Positions 1-5,143 of a stretch of 13,879 nucleotides of DNA are shown piece by piece. The position numbers were made by a program, and so were the translations under genes. Position 1 is the first letter of the stretch; each line of letters starts with the position of its first letter. This DNA is from an uncultured Eubacteriales bacterium (GTDB lineage Bacteria > Bacillota > Clostridia > Peptostreptococcales > Anaerovoracaceae), in the NCBI GenBank assembly GCA_902766185.1, contig CACXCQ010000160.1, positions 1-13,879 on the forward strand, read 5' to 3'. Below the pieces are notes generated by a model. That model saw only the letters and a program-made list of their open reading frames with translations. It ran no database searches and was not told the origin of the DNA.

Positions 1-1853
1 TCACCACCTGCCGCAGGTTCGCCGCCCTCGTTCTCAGCAGGGTCCTCTCCTGCGCCCTTACCTTCGCCTGCAGCCTCATCTTCACTGCCAGCGGGCTCCT
101 CGCTCGTTCCGCTCTCGCCGGTTCCGCTCTCGCCGGCCTCGTTATCTGCGCCTTCTTCCGGGCTGCCATCTCCAGTACCGTCCCGGCTTTCATCACCGCT
201 GGCCTCGCCGCCTTCGTCTGCGCTTCCGTCAGCGCCGTCTCCTGACGCTTGGTCCCCGCTCGGAGACACACCTTCTGAAGAGCCGCTGTCTTCGGCGTTT
301 CCAAAGCCCGGACCGTTGTCTTCGCCGTTTTCGTCCGCCGGATCATCGGATGCTGGAGCGGGGACGACTTTCGGCAGCTCCGCAGACAGATGCACGATGT
401 GCACCCCCATTTTCCCGGGCTCCGCAGCAGCTCTGTTCAGCGCGGCCACATCCTCCTCCGAAACCGTCCAGGATACTTCCTCCTGCTCCTCTGCGCCCTC
501 CCGGCTCACCGCCGGTGAAGCTGCATCCAGTATTTTTTCTTTCGTAATGGTCCCCTGATTCTCCTGAAGCCTGCCGGTGACCCGGAACGCAAAGTCCTTT
601 AGGGAACCTCCGTCGGTCTTCTTGGTTACATACAGATTTCTGTGATCCGGCCTGCTGTTTTCCCAAACGATCGGCCCTGCGGGCGTCGTTTCGTTGGGCA
701 TGACCGTGAACTCCTGGGGGCCGGTCACAGAATCGTAGGGACTGTCCTCCGGCAGATCCTCCGTCAGCCGGTAATTGCCCGCCGGTATCTCCTCCGTCGT
801 GACCACTGTTCCGTCTCCGGGCACCTGGATCTCAAGCGGAGAAAAACTGCTGACGTCCAGGTTGGTCAGCACGAAATGGAATGTATCCGGCGTAGTCTTT
901 CCATCGGTGATCACTTTTTTGACGGACACCCGTCCTCCAATGGGATCATCCTCCATCTGGACGGTCACATCCGATTTCTTCACTTTTACCTCCCGGACCT
1001 TCTCATCCTTCCTGAAATAGCTGTTGACTTTTGTTTCCGCGATGTAGTAGGTGCCCGGATGGACCTTGATGGCGTTGGACACCCCGTTCTTTTTGCACTG
1101 CAACACCCCCACCTTTCCCGTCTTGTTCTGGTTTTCGTATACCGTGTATTCGATGCCGCTCTTGTCGTTGTATCCGGGGTAGTCGTTCCACTTCCCTCCA
1201 GTACTCACCTTCCTGAGATTAAGCGGGACCGGCACATCCTCCCAGACCATAAAGTTCTGGTTGCCGCTTCCGGTGGTGCAGAAGTAGATGACGAAGGACG
1301 GCGGAATGATCAGATCCGCCGGTATGGCGTTGATCCGTTCCTGCGCCTCATCTGCCATTCTGGTGGCGTATGACTTGCTGTCATACTGGGAGTGTCCCGT
1401 GATGAATTTCGATCGTCCCACAGTGGCAAGCTGGATCATGTGGCTCAGCTTCTGCGTGTTTTCCACATTCGACGGATCCAGCCAGCCTTTCCGCACGCCG
1501 AAATAATACGCAATCTTCTTCACCTTCCCGGTAATATGCTCCGACTTTGGCCGCATATCACATGTCCCGCTGTCCCTTGCCGGGTTGTTGGGATCGCAGC
1601 AGACGCCCCGCATACCGTCTGCCGTGAAGATGCGGACGGCCTTCACTCCGCTCTTTTTCGTCACGGAGGTGTACTTCACCTTGTCCTTGTTGGCGACTGC
1701 TCCCGCATATACCGCATCAATAGGCAGAAACTGCGTCAGCAGGATCAATCCCGCCGCAAATAACAAGATCGCGGTATACGACCACGATCTCCTCATTCTT
1801 CCTCTTCCTGTTCTCATCCTTCTCCTCTCCTTCTTCCTCTCTGACTTCCTCAT
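1..1853 (-). CDS. Secreted surface adhesin with thioester-like and SpaA/Cna-B-like domains, C-terminus beyond window
   Basis: Partial at the left edge; 617 codons are visible. The start at 1853 is chosen because AGGAG (1861-1865) sits 7 nt upstream and an in-frame TGA lies 6 nt before it; ATGs at 1817 and 1796 are alternatives. Residues 1-50 form an Arg/Lys-rich n-region, a hydrophobic core (about 28-43) and an AVYA/G cleavage site, so it should be exported. Residues 55-210 resemble a Gram-positive thioester domain: a Cys in GVCCDP (85/86), a KIAYYFG stretch, a Gln in HMIQL (141) and a closing GSGNQNFMVW. Residues 210-300 and 307-400 look like SpaA/Cna-B folds with candidate isopeptide Lys (215; 312/313) and Glu (273; 365). 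A third, more divergent domain spans about 405-495. From about 498 the protein is an acidic Gly/Ser/Asp/Glu stalk. Such proteins normally end in a sortase signal, which would lie outside the window. The thioester and isopeptide bonds are inferred from motif placement. Confidence 0.85.
   Translation of the reverse strand, partial: MRKSERKKERRRMRTGRGRMRRSWSYTAILLFAAGLILLTQFLPIDAVYAGAVANKDKVKYTSVTKKSGVKAVRIFTADGMRGVCCDPNNPARDSGTCDMRPKSEHITGKVKKIAYYFGVRKGWLDPSNVENTQKLSHMIQLATVGRSKFITGHSQYDSKSYATRMADEAQERINAIPADLIIPPSFVIYFCTTGSGNQNFMVWEDVPVPLNLRKVSTGGKWNDYPGYNDKSGIEYTVYENQNKTGKVGVLQCKKNGVSNAIKVHPGTYYIAETKVNSYFRKDEKVREVKVKKSDVTVQMEDDPIGGRVSVKKVITDGKTTPDTFHFVLTNLDVSSFSPLEIQVPGDGTVVTTEEIPAGNYRLTEDLPEDSPYDSVTGPQEFTVMPNETTPAGPIVWENSRPDHRNLYVTKKTDGGSLKDFAFRVTGRLQENQGTITKEKILDAASPAVSREGAEEQEEVSWTVSEEDVAALNRAAAEPGKMGVHIVHLSAELPKVVPAPASDDPADENGEDNGPGFGNAEDSGSSEGVSPSGDQASGDGADGSADEGGEASGDESRDGTGDGSPEEGADNEAGESGTGESGTSEEPAGSEDEAAGEGKGAGEDPAENEGGEPAAGG
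106..135. repeat. Tandem 15-nt direct repeat (two copies) in the adhesin stalk
   Basis: Two exact copies of gttccgctctcgccg lie head to tail at 106-120 and 121-135. On the minus strand they encode repeated Ser-Gly-Thr-Gly-Glu-type residues within the acidic stalk. Repeats like this can lengthen or shorten by slippage. Confidence 0.85.
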
Positions 1854-1890
1854 ATCTCATCTCCTGTTCCTCATCCAGGACACGGGGATG

Positions 1891-1921
1891 AAAAAAGCCG
1901 CTGCCATAGGCAACAGCTTTT
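1891..1921 (-). terminator. Terminator-like hairpin in the adhesin leader (possible attenuator)
   Basis: On the minus strand, arms 1909-1921 and 1893-1905 form a 13-bp stem with a 3-nt loop. It includes two G-U wobbles and is followed by six U residues (1896-1891). On the plus strand the wobbles become C-A mismatches, so the structure is built for minus-strand RNA. It lies about 145 nt after the stop of the 177-residue gene, but downstream of a good promoter (1968-1976) and only about 40 nt before the adhesin start. It is therefore either that gene's terminator or an attenuator inside the adhesin leader. Confidence 0.75.
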
Positions 1922-1967
1922 CTCCTGCGGGGATCTCCCGTCTTCTTCTCTTTCTCCCGTGGATTCT

Positions 1968-1976
1968 ATTATAACA
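1968..1976 (-). promoter_or_regulatory. Extended -10 promoter for the adhesin
   Basis: The minus strand reads TGTTATAAT, a perfect sigma-A -10 hexamer (1968-1973) with the TGn extension. No convincing -35 sits at 16-18 nt. Transcription would begin near 1961, giving a leader of about 107 nt before the start at 1853. A 6-bp inverted repeat (1977-1993) abuts it directly upstream. Confidence 0.6.
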
Positions 1977-1993
1977 GCAGGATCCCTTCCTGC
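1977..1993. promoter_or_regulatory. Inverted repeat abutting the adhesin -10, candidate operator
   Basis: GCAGGA and TCCTGC form perfect 6-nt arms around a 5-nt spacer, immediately upstream of the extended -10 where the -35/-10 spacer would lie. A bound protein there would block or assist polymerase. The regulator is unknown, and 6-bp arms could arise by chance. Confidence 0.35.
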
Positions 1994-2067
1994 CTTTTCA
2001 AACGAAACTTTGTTTTCCTCCATTTCCCGGCCTTCCCGGATCTCCTGTGATCCGATCTTCATCCCTC

Positions 2068-2601
2068 TTACTCCTGCTGAACGGTATCCACAGCATGATC
2101 GTAGATCACCGAGCGCACTGACTCATAGATCGATTCGATCCCTTCCCGGATCATCCGGTCGATCTTTTCCTGACCGAAGCAGAATTCCCTTTTGAGCAGG
2201 TAGGATTTCGTCTTGTCAAAATACACGCGGGAGATCATCTGTCTCGTCCTGAGGTCCAAAAGCAGGAAGGACGTATCGATCTTCTGGTACAGGACAAGGA
2301 TGAGCGCGAAGCAGTTGATGAGATCGTTTCTCTTCTCCACTTCCTCCTGGATCTGCGCGCTCACCTGATCCAGATCCATGACGGCGGAGAAAACCGGATC
2401 GGATGGATTTCCCACCATTCCTCCCGGAAACAGACTGGCTTCAAAGTTCCGACGCAGGACCACCGTATCCACGTTCTCCGGGATCTCCTCTCTGCCTTTC
2501 ACCAGCACGCGGATCGCCTCCCCGATATGCTTTTTCGACCCCTCCCGGTCCTCCAGATAGGATTCGATCAGCCGGATGTATTTCCTCTTATAGTCTTCCA
2601 T
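2068..2601 (-). CDS. Unrecognised 177-residue protein, possible sigma-region-4-like C-terminus
   Basis: I do not recognise this family. The frame stays open upstream to 2742, but the start at 2601 (MEDYKRKYIR) is preferred: GGGAG lies 9 nt upstream, while the upstream extension reads as an unlikely Arg/Gly-rich peptide. The protein is soluble, charged and has no signal peptide or membrane segment. Residues 75-110 are predominantly helical. Residues about 112-165 (LLLDLRTRQMI..VYF, then FCFGQEKIDRMIREGIESIY) loosely resemble the hydrophobic spacing of sigma-70 region 4 or ArpU-like regulators, with the last helix in the recognition-helix position. That resemblance is an inference from pattern only; a structural or sporulation-related role cannot be excluded. 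It is transcribed alone, between the adhesin and the divergent small-peptide unit, and I see no consensus sigma-A promoter in front of it. Confidence 0.75.
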   Translation of the reverse strand: MEDYKRKYIRLIESYLEDREGSKKHIGEAIRVLVKGREEIPENVDTVVLRRNFEASLFPGGMVGNPSDPVFSAVMDLDQVSAQIQEEVEKRNDLINCFALILVLYQKIDTSFLLLDLRTRQMISRVYFDKTKSYLLKREFCFGQEKIDRMIREGIESIYESVRSVIYDHAVDTVQQE

Positions 2602-2840
2602 CTCAATAAACTCCCTTCCCCCCGCGTAAAGCGGCAACAAACAAATACCCTCCTGTCGGCGCTGTCCTTTCCTTCTTCCTATCCCTGTTGCTGTCATGGA
2701 CCGTCCTTGGAATTCCAACGTTTCCCGCCGCCTGATCACCAAATGCCGGGCAAAGGCAGGCCCGCTTCGTTGTCGTAATTTTCAGACATCATCCGTCACT
2801 TCTTCCCCGCAATGACAGCAAACTGATACCGTTTTACCGG
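2602..2840. other. Intergenic stretch upstream of the 177-residue gene
   Basis: No supported gene lies here. It contains a perfect 12-nt palindrome (TTGGAATTCCAA, 2707-2718) and a small CCGC/GCGG hairpin (2622-2634) close to the RBS of the 177-residue gene. A short minus-strand ORF (MMSENYDNEAGLPLPGIW, start about 2791, stop about 2737) has a poor RBS and is not called. No clear sigma-A promoter pointing left was found, so the 177-residue gene may use an alternative sigma factor or a weak promoter. Confidence 0.5.
2707..2718. promoter_or_regulatory. Perfect 12-nt palindrome, candidate operator
   Basis: TTGGAATTCCAA is fully self-complementary and lies about 106 nt upstream of the start of the 177-residue gene, in an otherwise noncoding stretch. 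It could be a regulator site. No second copy was noticed in the window, and no regulator is assigned. Confidence 0.3.
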
Positions 2841-2869
2841 TTGAACCGCCGCAAACAAAACGCTATACT
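2841..2869 (+). promoter_or_regulatory. Consensus sigma-A promoter of the 28-residue peptide unit
   Basis: TTGAAC (2841-2846) and TATACT (2864-2869) are separated by exactly 17 nt, the optimal sigma-A spacing, and each hexamer is close to consensus. The predicted transcription start near 2876 leaves a 5-prime leader of about 60 nt before the ORF at 2938. It is among the best-matching promoters in the window. Confidence 0.8.
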
Positions 2870-2937
2870 ATTCATGTAAGATAAAACTAACGAAGTGCTT
2901 CAAGCATGAAATGAAGATCAGGAAAAGAGGGATATAC

Positions 2938-3024
2938 ATGATGAGCTTCGTCAAAAACATCATCACGGACCTGAACGAATGTGCCAGGCTGATCGATGTG
3001 ATCGTAGCTAAGGGTAACCTGTAA
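2938..3024 (+). CDS. 28-residue peptide of unknown function, amphipathic helix
   Basis: The ORF reads MMSFVKNIITDLNECARLID and ends VIVAKGNL. It is preceded by AGAGGG (2926-2931), 6 nt before ATG 2938 and 9 nt before ATG 2941. A third in-frame ATG at 2911 would add MKIRKRGIY but has no RBS. Upstream lies a consensus promoter with a 17-nt spacer; 23 nt after the stop begins a perfect terminator. The unit therefore has every part of a monocistronic gene. Hydrophobic residues recur every 3-4 positions (F4, I8, L12, I19, I22), so a helix would be amphipathic rather than a plain membrane span; there is one Cys (15) and no signal peptide. Candidates are a phenol-soluble-modulin-like peptide, a type I toxin, a signalling peptide or a small regulatory binder. 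No family is recognised. Alternatively, the transcript is an sRNA whose ORF is incidental. Confidence 0.7.
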   Translation: MMSFVKNIITDLNECARLIDVIVAKGNL

Positions 3025-3047
3025 ACAAAGCCTGAATTGCTTTTTTC

Positions 3048-3076
3048 AACGGATGAGATCGCTCATCCGTTTTTTT
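3048..3076 (+). terminator. Strong intrinsic terminator of the small-peptide unit
   Basis: A perfect 10-bp stem (AACGGATGAG with CTCATCCGTT), a 4-nt ATCG loop and a run of seven T (3070-3076) form a textbook terminator on the plus strand. Its 3-prime arm and T run overlap the last codons and TGA of the converging DUF5688 gene. On the minus strand the stem is not followed by a U tract, so it is directional. Confidence 0.9.
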
Positions 3077-3947
3077 CTTCCCGGAAGCCAGCAAGTCTCG
3101 GCACGATGCTGATCTTTCCCTCCTTCGCCCGGTAACGGTAGATGGTGTAGGAAAGCAGCTCCTCCGGCCGGGTGATGGTATGATTGCCCTCCGCCAGCAT
3201 GAGAAACAGATTGTACGGATCGGTCTTGTCCGCCGATACGGCGAAGAACTCGTGGATCGATGTGGGCATGATGAAGTAGTCTCCGCCCATGTGCTCGGCC
3301 AGCCTTTGCATATCGTTGGAATACAGCATGGTGGTAGCGCCGCACAGACCCGATTCATTCGTCATCACGCAGACTTCCTTATCGCTGCCTTCGATGAGCT
3401 TCGCCGGGAACAGCCTGGGGGTGTTCTCCATGGCCAGGCGGTGGATCTCTTTCGCGTCCAGCCCGGTGCCATCGATCATATCGTTGGTGATGATCGCCGA
3501 ATTGATCCCATCCTCGGTCACGCTGTGGACGAGCCGGTAGATGACCGTCATATCCAGAAAATCGGTATGGGGAACGTTTTCCTTCAGCTCGTGATTCATC
3601 CCGGCATTCACCAGGTTCGCCACGATCCTGTCCGTATGGCCCTGCACGTCGAATTCCGCAAGCCCCGGCATCCGGGTACCGGACCAGGTCACCATGATGC
3701 GGGCGATGAGTTCGAGGATCCCGTCCAGATCTTCATCCTCCTGAAACTCCAGGTACAGATCGTCCAGATAAAGTGTTGGGATGGCCACCTCCGGATCCCT
3801 CTCCGGGGGGATCAGGCAGAAGGCGTCCTTCGGGCCGTTGACCTTCATTACCGTGTTCACCCTGGGCTCGTAGGAGTGAAATACCGGCGGGAGAAATTCC
3901 TTGATCCGCTGCGGGATCAGTGTTTTGAATAAGGCATAATCCATCAT
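3063..3947 (-). CDS. DUF5688 family protein
   Basis: At 294 residues this matches my memory of the DUF5688 family of gut Clostridia, whose function is unknown. The most telling stretch is the C-terminal half (about 190-240): a VMTNESGLCGAT motif, then TMLYSNDMQRLAEHMG, then DYFIMPTSIHEFFAVSAD, corresponding to the family pattern of a mini-domain ending in a P-S/T-S-I-H-E element. The N-terminal half is acidic and predicted mixed alpha/beta, with no signal peptide or membrane helix, so it should be cytosolic. AAAGGAG (3954-3960) lies 6 nt before ATG 3947; the second Met at 3944 is an alternative start. It has its own promoter and is monocistronic. The stop codon falls inside the terminator of the converging small-peptide gene. 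Recognition is from memory of the family pattern. Confidence 0.85.
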   Translation of the reverse strand: MMDYALFKTLIPQRIKEFLPPVFHSYEPRVNTVMKVNGPKDAFCLIPPERDPEVAIPTLYLDDLYLEFQEDEDLDGILELIARIMVTWSGTRMPGLAEFDVQGHTDRIVANLVNAGMNHELKENVPHTDFLDMTVIYRLVHSVTEDGINSAIITNDMIDGTGLDAKEIHRLAMENTPRLFPAKLIEGSDKEVCVMTNESGLCGATTMLYSNDMQRLAEHMGGDYFIMPTSIHEFFAVSADKTDPYNLFLMLAEGNHTITRPEELLSYTIYRYRAKEGKISIVPRLAGFREEKNG

Positions 3948-3960
3948 GACCTTCTCCTTT

Positions 3961-3978
3961 CAATTATTACAATTATTA
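3961..3978. repeat. Two tandem copies of a 9-nt AT-rich repeat in the DUF5688 5-prime UTR
   Basis: CAATTATTA is repeated twice head to tail just upstream of the DUF5688 RBS and within its predicted leader. It keeps the leader unstructured; a binding role is possible but unsupported. Confidence 0.6.
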
Positions 3979-3989
3979 CCATTTATTGG

Positions 3990-4018
3990 ATTTTAACACC
4001 GATGCCGCTAACTGTCAA
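3990..4018 (-). promoter_or_regulatory. Sigma-A promoter of the DUF5688 gene
   Basis: On the minus strand a perfect TTGACA (4013-4018) is followed after exactly 17 nt by TAAAAT (3990-3995). Transcription would start near 3983, giving an AT-rich leader of about 36 nt containing the tandem CAATTATTA repeat. Confidence 0.8.
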
Positions 4019-4069
4019 TATATGTAATTCATAATAATATCTGCCAGTCTTTCTTTTTTCCCGGCGGTT

Positions 4070-4078
4070 TGCTATAAT
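4070..4078 (+). promoter_or_regulatory. Extended -10 promoter of the alarmone synthetase gene
   Basis: TGCTATAAT gives a perfect -10 hexamer (4073-4078) with the TGn extension; the -35 region (TTTCTT at 4050-4055) is weak. The transcription start near 4085 falls after the possible ATG at 4083, which supports 4116 as the translation start. Confidence 0.7.
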
Positions 4079-4115
4079 GTAGATGATTCAACGATCAAAA
4101 AGGGGGTATACGCCA

Positions 4116-4838
4116 ATGCTTGAACGAAACGGACTCAATATCCGCGATTATATCAACGAAAAAAAGAATGAGCTGCTCCTGGGCAGACTCACCACAAAAG
4201 ATTTTATCCGTTTTTTCCGGGAAAACAGCGACCCGATCCAGTCCCTGTTCACCTATTCCGAATGCGCCATGATGGAGGTGGAGACGAAATTCCGCGTGCT
4301 GAACGAGGAGTTTCTGCTGATCTACGATCACAGCCCTATTGAAACCATAAAATCCAGGGTCAAGACCCTGGACTCTCTCATCGAGAAGATGAATCGCTAC
4401 AACGTTCCGCTGAACCTTCAGGCCATCGAAGAAAACATCAACGATATCGCCGGCGTCCGGGTGATCTGCTCCTTCCAGGACGACATCTACGAGCTGGCAG
4501 ACTGCCTTCTGGAGCAGGACGACGTGACTCTGGTGGACCGCAAGGACTACATCCGCAGCCCCAAGAACAACGGCTACCGGAGCCTGCATCTCATCGTCTC
4601 CGTGCCCATCTTCCTGGAGCACAAAAAACGCGACATGAAGGTCGAGGTCCAGCTGCGGACCATCGCCATGGACTTCTGGGCCAGCCTGGAGCACAAGATC
4701 CGCTACAAGCAGGACCTGCCTGAAGACATCGCCGAGTCCCTATACGATGAACTGCTGGAATGCGCCATCCTCAGCACGGACCTGGACAAGCGCATGCAGA
4801 ACATCCGCAATCAGCTGGATCACTCCCAGAGGAAATAA
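4116..4838 (+). CDS. Small alarmone synthetase (RelQ-type GTP pyrophosphokinase)
   Basis: A 240-residue protein with a lone RelA/SpoT synthetase domain and no hydrolase, TGS or ACT domain, so it should make (p)ppGpp from ATP and GTP/GDP in the cytosol. Key parts: D110 in INDIAGVRVIC (metal-binding Asp), KDYI at 143-146, the NGYRSLH signature at 152-158, and E177 in VEVQLRT, the catalytic Glu; a DFWASLEHKIRYK segment (186-198) follows. The C-terminal helix (about 200-235) suits the oligomerisation helix of RelQ proteins. The start at 4116 is chosen because AGGGGG lies about 9 nt upstream and the alternative ATG at 4083 precedes the predicted transcription start. It is single-gene, divergent from DUF5688, and overlaps the barstar gene tail to tail by 19 nt. 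RelQ versus RelP type is not certain. Confidence 0.93.
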   Translation: MLERNGLNIRDYINEKKNELLLGRLTTKDFIRFFRENSDPIQSLFTYSECAMMEVETKFRVLNEEFLLIYDHSPIETIKSRVKTLDSLIEKMNRYNVPLNLQAIEENINDIAGVRVICSFQDDIYELADCLLEQDDVTLVDRKDYIRSPKNNGYRSLHLIVSVPIFLEHKKRDMKVEVQLRTIAMDFWASLEHKIRYKQDLPEDIAESLYDELLECAILSTDLDKRMQNIRNQLDHSQRK

Positions 4839-5143
4839 TCTTCCTCCTCATACGTTTCCGGCTCCGGCTCCCGGAAAGTGACCTTCAGCCGGGGGTTCTC
4901 CTCCGCAGCGTCCATGCACACCGCCCGGAAGGCCCGGGCGTAATCGGTGAGGACCCCTTCCATTTCTTCATATCCGGCAAAGGTGATCCCGCCCTGCATT
5001 TCGCTGAAGACATCGTATAAAGCGTCCAGATTCCCACCGTACCATTCCGGCAGGCTGAGCTCCTCGGCCAGTTTTTCGTGCAGCTCTTCCCTGCTGCGTA
5101 TTTCCGTCAGGTCGACCCTGTATTCATCCGTATATTCCATCAT
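4820..5143 (-). CDS. Barstar family ribonuclease inhibitor (immunity protein)
   Basis: A 107-residue protein that should bind and neutralise the barnase-like enzyme encoded just upstream. The barstar signature is clear at 31-46 (LPEWYGGNLDALYDVF), matching LPEYYGENLDALWDCL of Bacillus barstar. The Asp residues that contact the barnase active site are kept as D40 and D44, and aromatic residues W34, Y35 and Y43 occupy the positions of Y29, Y30 and W38. It is about 18 residues longer than barstar, with a Glu-rich tail (92-107). It has no signal peptide and is cytosolic. Its ATG overlaps the ribonuclease stop (ATGA, 5140-5143), so the two are translationally coupled; a second Met follows at once. 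It is the last gene of the operon and overlaps the end of the alarmone synthetase gene by 19 nt. Confidence 0.93.
   Translation of the reverse strand: MMEYTDEYRVDLTEIRSREELHEKLAEELSLPEWYGGNLDALYDVFSEMQGGITFAGYEEMEGVLTDYARAFRAVCMDAAEENPRLKVTFREPEPETYEEEDYFLWE
4855..4877. repeat. Inverted repeat just past the alarmone synthetase stop
   Basis: TTTCCGG and CCGGAAA are perfect 7-nt arms around a 9-nt GC-rich spacer, lying 16 nt after the plus-strand stop and inside the barstar coding sequence. There is no T run on either side, so it is at best a weak pause or an RNA-stabilising hairpin. The strength of the case is limited to the symmetry. Confidence 0.4.

Noticed and set aside
642..1373. Plus-strand 243-codon ORF
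   Set aside because: It is antisense to the adhesin, whose frame has a signal peptide and recognisable domains; it has no RBS and its protein is His/Arg/Leu-rich shadow sequence.
1854..1967. Known c-di-GMP-I riboswitch upstream of the adhesin
   Set aside because: Such switches control adhesins in some Clostridia, but the leader is only about 107 nt and lacks the conserved GEMM core elements.
1871..2062. Minus-strand 63-codon ORF (MKIGSQEIREGREMEENKV...) with AGGAG 8 nt upstream, starting 5 nt after the 177-residue gene
   Set aside because: The RBS is good and coupling is possible, but the frame runs through the extended -10 promoter and the terminator hairpin, and the product is only charged low-complexity sequence ending in CCLWQRLFSSPCPG. 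Conservation would be needed to revive it.
2602..2742. 47-codon N-terminal extension of the 177-residue gene
   Set aside because: The start would lack a good RBS, the sequence is Arg/Gly-rich and unlike the rest, and GGGAG precedes the internal ATG at 2601.
3180..3932. Plus-strand 250-codon ORF
   Set aside because: Antisense shadow of the DUF5688 gene, rich in His/Gln/Arg with no domain.
4855..4877. Intrinsic terminator for the alarmone synthetase gene
   Set aside because: The 7-nt arms are symmetric, but there is no T run on the plus strand, so it is listed only as an inverted repeat.
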